Assembly (NCBI GenBank): GCA_009919445.1
Contig: RGBY01000094.1
Coordinates: 1 to 8,850, forward strand
Direction of reading: 5' to 3'
DNA: 8,850 nucleotides
DNA from: Planctomycetia bacterium
GTDB lineage: Bacteria; Planctomycetota; Planctomycetia; Pirellulales; UBA1268
The position numbers were made by a program, and so were the translations under genes. Shown one piece after another: positions 1 to 7,649 of this stretch (the first letter of the stretch is position 1; each line of letters starts with the position of its first letter). Under the pieces are notes generated by a model. It was not told the DNA's origin. It did not search any database and saw only the letters and a program-made list of their open reading frames with translations.

Positions 1-1376
1 TTGGCCCGGATGCCAACCTGGGCTTCGATGAAAGGTGTACAGCCTGCATCAGTTCGTTCGGTTACCCGGACAATATGGAGGGCCTCGCCGTCGTCCAGAA
101 TGGCGCTCAGTTCTCCAACAGGAAGGCTGAAAATGGCTTCATCAACAACCTTCGAAACGAGGCTGCCACGCGACGTCCAGTTGTATTGACCACCGCTTCT
201 TGCCGTTGGCCCCTCGGACTGTTCTTTGGCCACCTCGGCCAGCGGCCGCCCTTGAAGCACCTCGTTCCCCATCGCCGCCAGTCGATTCCAGGCGGCGTCA
301 CGAGGCTGGCTCGGACTGATTTTGACCGTGAGCTGTTCAAAGCGGGCTTTTGCTGCAAACTCGAATTCGTCGAGATGATTCTGATACCAGGCAATCATTT
401 CGGCGTGGGGGATCTCACCGCTCGTGTTGGCATTTTGCTGCATCCACTCTTGGGCCAAGGCTCGCTCAAAGAACATTTTCCGCATCCGTTCAAGAGATTG
501 CCCCTGACTTCGCAGCAACTCCTCATATTCACGAATCGAGGAGAGACCGGCGGCCTCCACCATCTTTGGTAACTGTTCCTTGTCGAAGGCTTCGTCAACC
601 TTTTCGCGTATTTCGGGGAGTCGTTCTTCGGGAATGGTGCGACAGGCATCGACATAGACAAGCAGGGTCTCAAGGTGAGGCCCGAGGACCTGCTCATAGA
701 TTTTGAGTTTGAGTTCCTGAATCTGTTCTGGCTTGAGGCCCGGTGAGACTTTCGCCAACCACTCTGACGCAGTTGGGGTCATCAGGTCACCAGCCAGCAC
801 GACCTCTGAACCGACACGGGCAACCACCATCGCCATTTCGACCGACTGGATGCCGGGAATATCGTCGAGGGAAGAACTGGGCTGCCCAGTGGGGTTCGCG
901 GTGCTGACTTCTTCTTGATAGTCAGCCAGCACGACACTGCCGGCACGGTGCGGCTCCCGTTTCGTTGACGAACTGCCCTGGGGGTTGTCCTCGCCAGGAA
1001 CCGGCAGGAGGAGATTGCCCTCTGCATCGACCGGTTCGAGATCACCCCCCGGAATATCGAGGATGCTGGAGAGAACATTCTTGCTCACCGATGCAGGAAC
1101 TGTGGTTGGCCAGCCTTCAGGGCGGGAAATGCTTTCCGGGATGGTCGGCATGGCGGGCTCAAAAATGGCCGGTGCGGCGGTGTTGCGTGGTGGCTCGGCA
1201 GGGTCTGCGGTTGCTCCGGTGACAGCCCAACAGCCCAGCAGCAGACAGATAGCCCACCGCAAGAAGGTGTTCCATTGAGAGTGATGCTGGTGAGAGTGAT
1301 GCTGCTGATCGAGATGCTGGCGCACGGTGGGCTCTGCCTGGAAAACGACTTGAATCACCTCCGCCGAAGGCGACAC
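1..1376 (-). CDS. SurA/PpiC-type peptidyl-prolyl cis-trans isomerase, C-terminus cut by window edge
   Basis: The minus-strand frame is open from the left edge to a stop at 1446-1448, giving up to 458 residues. From the N-terminus it has a His/Gln-rich stretch, a hydrophobic signal or anchor (MRWAICLLLGCWAVTGATA), and an acidic/Pro/Ser-rich linker. A SurA-like helical N-domain follows (VARVGSEVVLAGDL, then long amphipathic helices), and then a parvulin domain within about 1-370. Parvulin marks are the opening ARFEQLTVKIS, the GGQYNW core, AIFSLPVGELS and the closing ALHIVRVTE. The family isomerises prolyl bonds in extracytoplasmic proteins; which clients this one serves is unknown. The start is uncertain. 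GTG at 1376 has a GGAG six bases upstream. TTG at 1262 would begin exactly at the hydrophobic segment. I chose GTG because 1263-1376 reads as plausible coding sequence. The gene starts 76 nt after the mfd stop on the same strand, so co-transcription is likely. Only the extreme C-terminus is missing. Confidence 0.85.
   Translation of the reverse strand, partial: MSPSAEVIQVVFQAEPTVRQHLDQQHHSHQHHSQWNTFLRWAICLLLGCWAVTGATADPAEPPRNTAAPAIFEPAMPTIPESISRPEGWPTTVPASVSKNVLSSILDIPGGDLEPVDAEGNLLLPVPGEDNPQGSSSTKREPHRAGSVVLADYQEEVSTANPTGQPSSSLDDIPGIQSVEMAMVVARVGSEVVLAGDLMTPTASEWLAKVSPGLKPEQIQELKLKIYEQVLGPHLETLLVYVDACRTIPEERLPEIREKVDEAFDKEQLPKMVEAAGLSSIREYEELLRSQGQSLERMRKMFFERALAQEWMQQNANTSGEIPHAEMIAWYQNHLDEFEFAAKARFEQLTVKISPSQPRDAAWNRLAAMGNEVLQGRPLAEVAKEQSEGPTARSGGQYNWTSRGSLVSKVVDEAIFSLPVGELSAILDDGEALHIVRVTERTDAGCTPFIEAQVGIRA
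1276..1320. repeat. Three 15-nt tandem units at the N-terminus of the PPIase gene
   Basis: On the plus strand the units are tgagagtgatgctgg (1276-1290), tgagagtgatgctgc (1291-1305) and tgatcgagatgctgg (1306-1320). Units 1 and 2 share 14 of 15 bases; unit 3 is degenerate. Read on the minus strand in the PPIase frame they encode QHLDQ, QHHSH and QHHSQ, a short His/Gln-rich spacer just before the hydrophobic segment. This is coding only if the GTG start at 1376 is used; with the TTG start at 1262 it would be leader sequence. Confidence 0.8.
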
Positions 1377-2987
1377 CGGGGACTCCGGGGCGGGCAGAGG
1401 GTACAGAGTGCGAAGGCCAGGAAAAAGGGAAATCGTCCCAGCAAATTACGGCCTAGGTCGTTCTCTTTTCCCCAGTTTTCCTGCTTGACCCGAACAGGCT
1501 CAAGGCAAAGGCGAGCAGTCGGTCAGGGTCTTCGGCGACCCGTTGCTTGAGAGGAACAACCGCCGTGCCAGTGCCAACAAAGCGAACTTCGTGGCCAGCC
1601 ATCTGGCAGGTCTTTCGCCAGCGTTCGATGCGGCGGATGTCGTGATGGCCAATGACCAGCAGTCCTGGCTGTCGGCTCAGCGAGTCGACACCTCGGGCGG
1701 CAGCTGCGATCCGCAGGCTGGCCAGCGCCAGTAATCGGCTGGCTGCTGCCGGCAGTGGCCCAAAACGATCGGGGAGTTCCCGACTCAGTTCATCGACCTG
1801 GGCCTGGCTGCTGGCCCGGGAGATTCGCCGATAGACGTCGATTTTGGTGCGGAGGTCGGCGATGTAGTCACGAGGCAGCCAGGCGTCACCAGGTAGGTCG
1901 ATGGCAACTGGGGGTGGCTCCGTTGGCGGAAGTGCTTTCAGACCGCGGACGGCGTTCTCGAGGAGGCGGCAGTAAAGCTCGTACCCGACTGTCGCGATGT
2001 GGCCGCTCTGCTGTGTTCCCAGCAGGTTACCCGCCCCACGAATCTCAAGATCTCGCATAGCCAGCGAGAAACCGGCTCCGGTACTTGAAAATTCTTGAAT
2101 GGCCCGCAGCCGGCGGGCAGCTGTCGTGGTGAGCCGTGTGGCCTCCCGCACGAGCAGGTAGCAGTAGGCGCGATGATGCGAGCGGCCAACCCGGCCCCGC
2201 AGCTGATGGAGGTCAGCCAGTCCGTAATGGTCAGCCTCGTCAATGAAGATGGTGTTTGCTCGTGGGATATCCAGCCCGCTTTCGATGATCGTGGTGGCCA
2301 GCAAGACTTGCGTGCGGCCTGCCACAAAATCGACCATCACCTGTTCCAGCTCCGTTTCGTTGAGCCGGCCGTGGGCGATACCGATGGAGATGTCGGGCAT
2401 GATGCCGCGAATCTTGTCGGCAATTTTCTGAATGTCCTGAATGCGATTGTGCACGAAGAAAATCTGGCCATCACGGGCAAGTTCCCGGTCGATGGCATGG
2501 CGAATCAGTGTTTCGTCAAAGCGACTCACACGCGTTTCAACTGCCTGGCGGTTGGCTGGCGGTGTCGTCAGATTAGAGATGTCCCGGATGCCAAGCATTG
2601 CCATGTGGAGTGTTCGCGGAATTGGCGTGGCGGTCATCGTCAAAACATCGACACTGGCTCGTAAGGCCTTCAGCCGCTCCTTCACGTCGACGCCAAAACG
2701 TTGTTCTTCATCAACCACCACCAGACCGAGGTTGGCGAAGTGGATGTCAGCCTGAGCCAGACGGTGTGTGCCGATCACAATGTCAACGCTGCCACTGGCC
2801 AGACCCTCGAGTGTCTCGCGGACTTCACGGGTTGGCGTCATCCGCGAGAGGCCCCGGATGGTGAAGGGGTATTCAGCAAACCGTTCGGTGAAAGTCCGCC
2901 GGTGTTGTTCGGCCAGCACGGTTGTGGGCACGAGAACCGCCACCTGGCCGCCCGACTCGGCCACTTTGAAGGCGGCCCGCATGGCGA

Positions 2988-3018
2988 GTTCGGTGTCCTC
3001 GCTGGCCGTGGCCTGATC
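2988..3018 (-). other. mfd: In-frame gap removing Walker A (motif I) from the Mfd translocase
   Basis: The encoded protein reads FDPTPDQ, then ATASED, then TELAMRAAFK. Related Mfd proteins have about 29 residues between PDQ (or EDQ) and TE(V/L)A.RAAFK, ending in MDRLxCGDVGYGK. Here there are six, so about 23 residues (about 69 nt) are missing without loss of frame. The lost block contains the lysine that binds ATP phosphates. Motif Ia (PTTVLAEQH) and the Walker B box (DEEQ) on the far side are intact. Confidence 0.82.
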
Positions 3019-4059
3019 GGGGGTGGGGTCGAATTGGAAGGACTGCTCGAAGGCGGTCTGCCAGGGCGTATCGGCCGGAAAGGCCCGGCCCGGCCGCTGG
3101 GACCGCACGGCCTGAATCTGTAGCATGTCGGCGGCCATGTCGGCCACGGCTTTTTCGACGGCCCGTTTCTGTTTTGCCCAGAGCGTGCCGCCGATTTTGG
3201 CAAGCTTCGGGCCGCTCTTGCCCCCACCGATGTACTTTTGCACCAGCTCGATGGCTGAAGCAGGCACGTAGATACGGGTCGACTCGGCAAATTCGAGTTC
3301 GAGGAACTCCTCTGTGCGGCCATGCTTTTCCAGGAGTTTGAGGCCCCGGTAGCGGGCAATGCCGTGGGCAACATGAACGACGAGGTCGCCCTCATGCAGG
3401 TCAAGGAAGGTGTCAATCGCTCGAGCCAAACGGTGCTTCGGCAGGCGGCTCTGCGGGGTGTCGTGGCGGCGGAAGAGTTCGGCCGCCGAGACGAGCACTA
3501 ATTTTTCTGGCACCAGCCTGAAGCCAGCTGACAATCGCCCGCGGGCAAAGTGCAAACGGTTCGCCTGAGCGGGTGCGGATGCAGCCAGCAGTTCAGCCAG
3601 CCGCCGCTCTTCGGCTTCGGTGGGGGCGACAATCCAGACTTCTTGGTCTTTCCCGACGGTGTCGAGTTCGTGACAGACACGATCGAGCTGGCCGGTGAAG
3701 CGTTCAACACTTTCGATGGCCAGCTGAGCTGTCGATTCGAGACTGCTTGGGGCAATTGCTGACAGCGTCACCGAGGGAAATCGGTAGATCCGGGAGAAGA
3801 GATCGGTGGGAGCAAGGATTGCCTGCGTCGGCAGTCGCTCGCAGAGCCGGTTGGCCTCTTCGGTCAGTTCCGCTGGTTCTGCCAGTGCCCACCAGCTGTC
3901 CTGCGGAACCACGTCGGGAAGCCAACAGCGGCGTCCCTCAGCCGGTGCATGATTCAGTGCCGTGAGGTCAATCGTCTCGATGGAATCGATGCTGCGCTGG
4001 CTGACAGTGTCGAAACGCCGCAGGGACTCAATTTCATCATCATCGAGTTCAAGTCGAAT

Positions 4060-4085
4060 CGGTCGTTCCGGGCAAGGATGGCCTG
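4060..4085 (-). other. mfd: Deletion and frame-change junction in the N-terminal module of mfd
   Basis: Upstream of here (higher coordinates) the Mfd-like frame has codons whose lowest coordinate is a multiple of 3, ending IVVTSIQAIL. Downstream the Mfd-like frame is shifted by one and starts PERPIRLELDDDE. In E. coli and B. subtilis Mfd, as recalled, about 62-75 residues separate these blocks, including the E(Y/F)xxRGgxxDx(F/Y)P segment. Here they are adjacent. The missing DNA is therefore about 190-225 nt and not a multiple of three. Only the missing length is estimated; the frame change is read directly. Confidence 0.8.
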
Positions 4086-4587
4086 AATCGATGTCACGAC
4101 GATCTGCGGAGCCAGTTCCACCGGACCGATCAGCCGCTTGATGACTGCGAGGCGAGTGGCCTCGGCTGGGTCGGTTTCCCGATCGTCGTCAGCGAGTGCT
4201 GGATCGGCAAATGTTTCAACGGGAGGCAGGACGGCGACCGGCAGGCTGGTGAACAGGGCGAGGTCATCGGCAAGCAGGTCGGCCTCGAGGGCATGGGGCA
4301 TGACGACGACCACAGGGCCCAGACTGCGGCGGCATTCGGCCAAGCCGGCAATGGTCAGGCCGCAGGCGGCCCCCCAGATGCCTCCGATCGTGGCACTGTG
4401 CCCCTCTTCGAGACTGCAGATGACACCGGGAAAGCCGCTGTGATCGCGCAGACTGCTAGCCAGGCCAAGCAGCCGACTACGTGGCTGGGCAGGAATCTCG
4501 GTCGCGGTTTCTCGGGCAGGAGCACTCACGGTCGCATTGTAGGGGATGCCCGGGGGGGAGCAGGCCCGAAAGCAGGCGGCCGGATGG

Positions 4588-4616
4588 CTGACCCGGGCCG
4601 TTTTTTCGTGTATCGT
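4588..4616 (+). promoter_or_regulatory. Candidate sigma-70-like promoter for ilvB
   Basis: CTGACC (4588-4593) and TATCGT (4611-4616) each match 4 of 6 consensus bases and are separated by exactly 17 nt. They lie in the 222-nt divergent region between mfd (minus) and ilvB (plus). Transcription would begin near 4623 and leave an untranslated leader of about 130 nt. This rests on pattern matching alone, and planctomycete promoters are poorly defined. I see no convincing T-box or leader-peptide attenuator. Confidence 0.3.
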
Positions 4617-4737
4617 TGAGGAGGATCTGTTCGCTGATTCTTCTCAGGCACTGCGGGCCCCATTGGGGTGGCCAGCGGAGAGGAACGGCTCAGGTTATTT
4701 CCGGTAGTCGCGGGAAGCGTCTGCCGGCACTGCACCC

Positions 4738-4746
4738 GGAGGAAAG
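4738..4746 (+). promoter_or_regulatory. Ribosome binding site of ilvB
   Basis: GGAGGAAAG lies just before ATG 4752, with nine bases between GGAGG and the start codon. This fixes the ilvB start at 4752 rather than at the in-frame GTG at 4668, which has no comparable site. Confidence 0.75.
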
Positions 4747-4751
4747 AAACG

Positions 4752-6458
4752 ATGGCAACGGCACCCGATCAGGCACGAACCGACTCTTTGGTGAGTGGAG
4801 CCGACGCAGTCGTCGAATCTCTGGTGCGTCATGGTGTCGAGGTTGTCTTTGCCTATCCGGGTGGCGCCAGCATGCCTCTGCATCAGGCGCTGACCCGTTA
4901 CGGTGACCGCCTCCGAACCATTCTGCCCCGACACGAGCAGGGCGGCGGCTTTGCTGCTCAGGGGTATGCGCGAACCACTGGCAAGCCAGGGGTCTGCATG
5001 GCGACCAGCGGGCCGGGTGCACTCAACCTGGTGACCGCGATTGCCGATGCCAAACTTGACAGCATTCCTTTGGTGGCATTGACCGGTCAGGTTGGTACCA
5101 GCGTGATCGGCACCGACGCCTTTCAGGAGACGCCGATTGTTGAAGTCTGTCGGGGCATCACCAAGCATCACTGCCTGGTCACGCGGGCCGAAGACATTCC
5201 CCGGGTGATGAAAGAGGCGTTTCACGTCGCCACTACTGGTCGCCCCGGCCCGGTTCTGGTCGATCTGCCAAAGGATATTCAGCAGGCGCATATCATTCCT
5301 GATTACGACGTGCCGATGAATCTGCCGGGCTATCACCCGGAAGCCCAGTTGCCGCATCCTGAACAAATTGCCCAAGTGGCAGCCGCGATTCGGCGGGCCA
5401 AGCGGCCGGTGATTTATGCCGGTGGTGGCGTGATCACGGGAGAGGCATCAGAGAATCTTCGCACCCTGGTTCGCAAAACCGGCATCCCCGTCACCATGAC
5501 CCTGATGGGCTTAGGGGCATTGCCGGGAGATGACCCACTGTCGCTCGACATGCTTGGCATGCACGGCAGCGTCTACGCCAACTATGCCGTTGATGAGGCC
5601 GATCTGCTGATCGCGGTAGGGGTGCGATTCGATGATCGTGTGACCGGCAAGGTGGCTGAGTTTGCGCGGCATGGATTTATCGTGCACATCGACATCGACC
5701 CATCTGAAATCAACAAGAACAAACTGGTGCATGTGCCAATTGTTGCTGACGTCAAAGAAGCGTTGGCTCAACTCAATGAAGTGGTTCAGCCGCCAGAGAA
5801 TGGGCTTGAGGAATGGCATGCCCAGATCGCTGCCTGGAAGAAAGAAGACCCCTTCGCCTACGACACAAGTTACCCAGGTATTCTCGCCCAGGAGGCGATT
5901 GCCGAGTTGTCCCGGCTGACGGCCGAGCGCGAGACGGTTGTGGCAGTTGGCGTCGGGCAGCACCAGATGTGGTCGGCCCAGTTCTATAAGTTCCGACAGC
6001 CGCGAACGTGGCTCTCATCGAGCGGGCTTGGCACGATGGGTTTCGGTCTGCCGGCTGCGATGGGGGCCAAGGTCGCTCGGCCCGATGCAATCGTGGTCGA
6101 CATTGATGGTGACGGCAGCATCCTGATGAACATTCAGGAGTTTGCGACCTGCACCTGCGAGAATATCCCAGTGAAGGTTCTGTTGCTGAATAATCAGCAT
6201 CTCGGCATGGTGGTGCAGTGGGAGGACCGGTTCTTCAAGGGCAACCGGGCCCACACCTACCTGGGACCAGTTGGCAATCCTGAGGCTTGCGGGCAGGGTG
6301 ACGGGTCGATCGTTGAAAAAGCGGATCTCGTGCCTGCACTGACACGGCTGATCGATGCACCTGGACCGGCGTTACTCGATGTTCAGGTGCCTTACCAAGA
6401 GCACGTGCTGCCGATGATCCCGTCGGGCATGACCGTGCGTGAGTTGATCAAGAAGTAG
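4752..6458 (+). CDS. ilvB: Acetolactate synthase, large (catalytic) subunit, with an apparent internal gap near the C-terminus
   Basis: This ThDP-dependent enzyme condenses two pyruvates to acetolactate, or pyruvate with 2-oxobutyrate, the first common step to valine, leucine and isoleucine. The start is fixed by the GGAGG at 4738-4742, giving 568 residues. The N-terminal pyrimidine-binding domain covers about 12-175, with VFAYPGG at 32-38 and the ThDP-activating Glu62 in RHEQG. The central domain spans roughly 195-345 (RPVIYAGGGVI, LMGLGALPGDDPLSLDMLGMHG, VRFDDRVTGK). The C-terminal domain carries the ThDP/Mg motif GDGS (453-456) to LLLNNQ (477-482), then MVVQWEDRFF. After NRAHTYLGPVGNPEACGQGDGSI (to 520) the protein jumps to VEKADLVPAL. 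The family's PDFVKLAEAFG-type block, about 20-25 residues, is missing without loss of frame, so activity is doubtful as written. Context: transcribed divergently from mfd, with no small regulatory subunit (ilvN/ilvH) downstream on the plus strand. Oxalyl-CoA decarboxylase or glyoxylate carboligase fit less well. Family assignment is very secure; the ilvB symbol means the catalytic subunit generally. Confidence 0.93.
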   Translation: MATAPDQARTDSLVSGADAVVESLVRHGVEVVFAYPGGASMPLHQALTRYGDRLRTILPRHEQGGGFAAQGYARTTGKPGVCMATSGPGALNLVTAIADAKLDSIPLVALTGQVGTSVIGTDAFQETPIVEVCRGITKHHCLVTRAEDIPRVMKEAFHVATTGRPGPVLVDLPKDIQQAHIIPDYDVPMNLPGYHPEAQLPHPEQIAQVAAAIRRAKRPVIYAGGGVITGEASENLRTLVRKTGIPVTMTLMGLGALPGDDPLSLDMLGMHGSVYANYAVDEADLLIAVGVRFDDRVTGKVAEFARHGFIVHIDIDPSEINKNKLVHVPIVADVKEALAQLNEVVQPPENGLEEWHAQIAAWKKEDPFAYDTSYPGILAQEAIAELSRLTAERETVVAVGVGQHQMWSAQFYKFRQPRTWLSSSGLGTMGFGLPAAMGAKVARPDAIVVDIDGDGSILMNIQEFATCTCENIPVKVLLLNNQHLGMVVQWEDRFFKGNRAHTYLGPVGNPEACGQGDGSIVEKADLVPALTRLIDAPGPALLDVQVPYQEHVLPMIPSGMTVRELIKK

Positions 6459-6498
6459 GCAGTCGACCAGTAGGCAGTTCACAAGCAGGTAGTCAACA
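6454..6498. repeat. Three imperfect 15-nt tandem units after ilvB
   Basis: The units are agtaggcagtcgacc (6454-6468), agtaggcagttcaca (6469-6483) and agcaggtagtcaaca (6484-6498). The first includes the ilvB stop codon TAG (6456-6458). The array resembles a decayed form of the AGTAGGC-like short repeats I recall from intergenic regions of planctomycetes and cyanobacteria; that link is recollection, not a search. It lies wholly between two convergent genes. Confidence 0.75.
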
Positions 6499-6509
6499 AC
6501 GATCAGCTC

Positions 6510-6534
6510 AAGAACGGTGGGCTCTTTCGTTCTT
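6510..6534. terminator. Hairpin between convergent genes, possible bidirectional terminator
   Basis: AAGAACG (6510-6516) pairs perfectly with CGTTCTT (6528-6534) across an 11-nt loop. It sits in the 119-nt spacer between the ends of ilvB and the minus-strand hypothetical gene, where a shared terminator would be useful. The stem is short and AT-rich and is followed by only two further T-class bases, so it is not a classical Rho-independent terminator. Confidence 0.35.
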
Positions 6535-6577
6535 AGGTACAACCGCAAAGAATGGCCGTGGGCGCTTCCTGCTTTCC

Positions 6578-7558
6578 TTACCGGAGCTGGAACGGTGAAA
6601 ATGTGCCCGTAGTGGCACCGCCTGCATCATTGGCCTCAAACGCCGCTGCGGCTTCTGGGATGAGTTCCTTAATGGCAGTGATTGCCGAGGTGTCGCCTGG
6701 TGCTTCGTAAATGGCAATGCCTAGTCGACGTAAGGTAGCAGCCCGATCCTGTAGCGATTTCTTTTCTTTTTCATCCGCGAGCCGATCGGCAAGGCCGCCG
6801 CCCGCGTTTGCGAGGGAGACCAGCCGCCAGCTCGTTTGCAGGCAGGCAGCCTCAGAGAGGTAGTGTGTCTCGACGCTGAGAGCGTCTCCTGGCGGGCCTC
6901 CTGCCGGCATGCCACCCATTGGAGTAGCGCCAGAAAATTTTTCCTGCAACTTCTGTCGCTCAATGTTGTCCCAGTCTTCCTGGACCGCAGCAATTGCGAC
7001 CGCCTCTGTCTGCTCAGCAATTCGTTGGATGTCTGCTGCAGGGAGCGTGAGCCCTGAGTCCGTCATGGCAGCAAGCAGGCCTGCAGCCCGTACTCGCAGG
7101 TTGACCGGCCTGGTTTCGTCACCCAAAAGCGTCGTTGCAGCATCCTTCAATGGATTCACCGCTGATTTGTCATCACCCAGTTGGCTGACAAGATCCGGCG
7201 ATGCCTCCAGCAGTCGTTCCTGAATCCAGTTTCGGCTGACTGTGGGTAATGTGGTGTCCTCAAGAGTTGCCAGTTTGGTGAAGGTCGTTATGCCTGGGTC
7301 AATTCTTTGACTACTGCTGGTGCAATTTTCTTAGCATCTGCCGTGTTGGATCCGAGTTTTGAAAACTCTTTCGCCAGTTCGCTCCTCGCCCGGGTCACAC
7401 GGGCAGGATCCTTTTCAGCAACAAGTTTTCGGACGCCTTCGAGGAGTACCGGTTCCCCCTGTGCCCTGGGCCGCTGCTATTGTCCCAAGGCCACCTAGTA
7501 GTACGAGGATGGCAGCGGCAAGAAGAGGAACGAGACGGACGAGATTAATGAATTGCAT
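6578..7558 (-). pseudogene. Secreted conserved hypothetical protein, reading frame shifted twice
   Basis: I do not recognise a named family. The N-terminal piece starts at ATG 7558 with a clear signal peptide (MQFINLVRLVPLLAAAILVL, ending near AAAQG) and loses frame at about 7440. The middle piece is one frame over (EGVRKLVAEKDPARVTRARS to AVVKELTQA) and meets a stop at 7288-7290. The third piece, back in the first frame, runs from about TTFTKLATLED to the stop at 6578-6580. Dropping one base near 7440 and adding one near 7290 would restore a continuous protein of about 326 residues: 981 nt is divisible by three. It would be mostly helical (ARSELAKEFSKLG, PVNLRVRAAGLLAAMTDSG, EAVAIAAVQEDWDNI). 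This could suggest HEAT-like helical repeats, but that is weak inference. A Gly/Met/Pro-rich linker (GGMPAGGPPGDA) precedes a final helical part. It lies 91 nt after the stop of the next minus-strand gene, so an operon is likely. No strong ribosome binding site is visible. Confidence 0.65.
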
Positions 7559-7649
7559 GAAAAATTGCTGGAAAAATGAGCGTGTGGATAGGCCTGCCGT
7601 TGCAATGCGTGTTGCCCACTGGGCTGCACGGCATCTCAATGCTTCGTTT

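Larger units (their letters stand above)
1453..4529 (-). pseudogene. mfd: Transcription-repair coupling factor Mfd, disrupted by a frameshifting deletion and loss of Walker A
   Basis: Mfd recognises RNA polymerase stalled at DNA lesions, pushes it off using a RecG-like translocase, and recruits UvrA. The N-terminal part runs from GTG 4529 (no clear ribosome binding site) for about 150 residues of the UvrB-homology module (GIWGAACGLTIAGL, VVVVMPHALEADLLADDL, IVVTSIQAIL), then loses frame near 4065-4080. The rest lies in another minus frame. It opens with PERPIRLELDDDEIESLRRFD, and continues with the RNA-polymerase-interacting domain (HEGDLVVHVAHGIARYRGL), the translocase motifs (PTTVLAEQH, VIGTHRL, DEEQRFG, TATPIPRTLHMAML, ATTIIESGLDIP, QLRGRVGRS), the TRG motif region (IRGAGNLLGTQQSG) and the C-terminal domain. 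Walker A (GDVGYGKT in the family) is absent: TPDQ-ATASED-TELAMRAAFK replaces a block about 23 residues longer. The largest uninterrupted piece (GTG 3912 to the stop at 1453) is 819 residues; intact Mfd is usually about 1,100-1,200. As written, no functional Mfd could be made. The family assignment is firm; whether the damage is biological is not. Confidence 0.88.

Noticed and set aside
75..572. A 165-residue plus-strand reading frame at the left edge
   Set aside because: It is antisense to the parvulin domain of the PPIase, whose minus frame is continuous and carries recognisable motifs.
2095..2664. A 189-residue plus-strand reading frame inside mfd
   Set aside because: It is antisense to clear Mfd helicase motifs, resembles no family, and follows from the codon bias of the gene on the other strand.
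1453..3912. The large minus-strand protein as RecG or a stand-alone helicase
   Set aside because: The HEGDLVVHVAHGIARYRG polymerase-binding region, the TRG region and the C-terminal domain identify Mfd, and the sequence upstream of the start continues the Mfd UvrB-homology module.
4616..4673. Possible ilv leader peptide (CSLILL) followed by a hairpin around GGCCCCATTGGGGTGGCC
   Set aside because: The frame has no nearby stop codon (it runs to 4906), the branched-chain residue run is short, and the hairpin has a bulge and no U-run, so attenuation is not supported.
4668..4751. In-frame 28-residue N-terminal extension of IlvB from GTG 4668
   Set aside because: It has no good ribosome binding site and an atypical composition (Arg/Cys-rich), while ATG 4752 has a strong GGAGG at proper spacing.
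7285..7450. Programmed ribosomal frameshifting in the secreted hypothetical gene
   Set aside because: It would need two opposite shifts within about 150 nt, and I see no slippery heptamer followed by a pseudoknot at either point. Ordinary indels are simpler.
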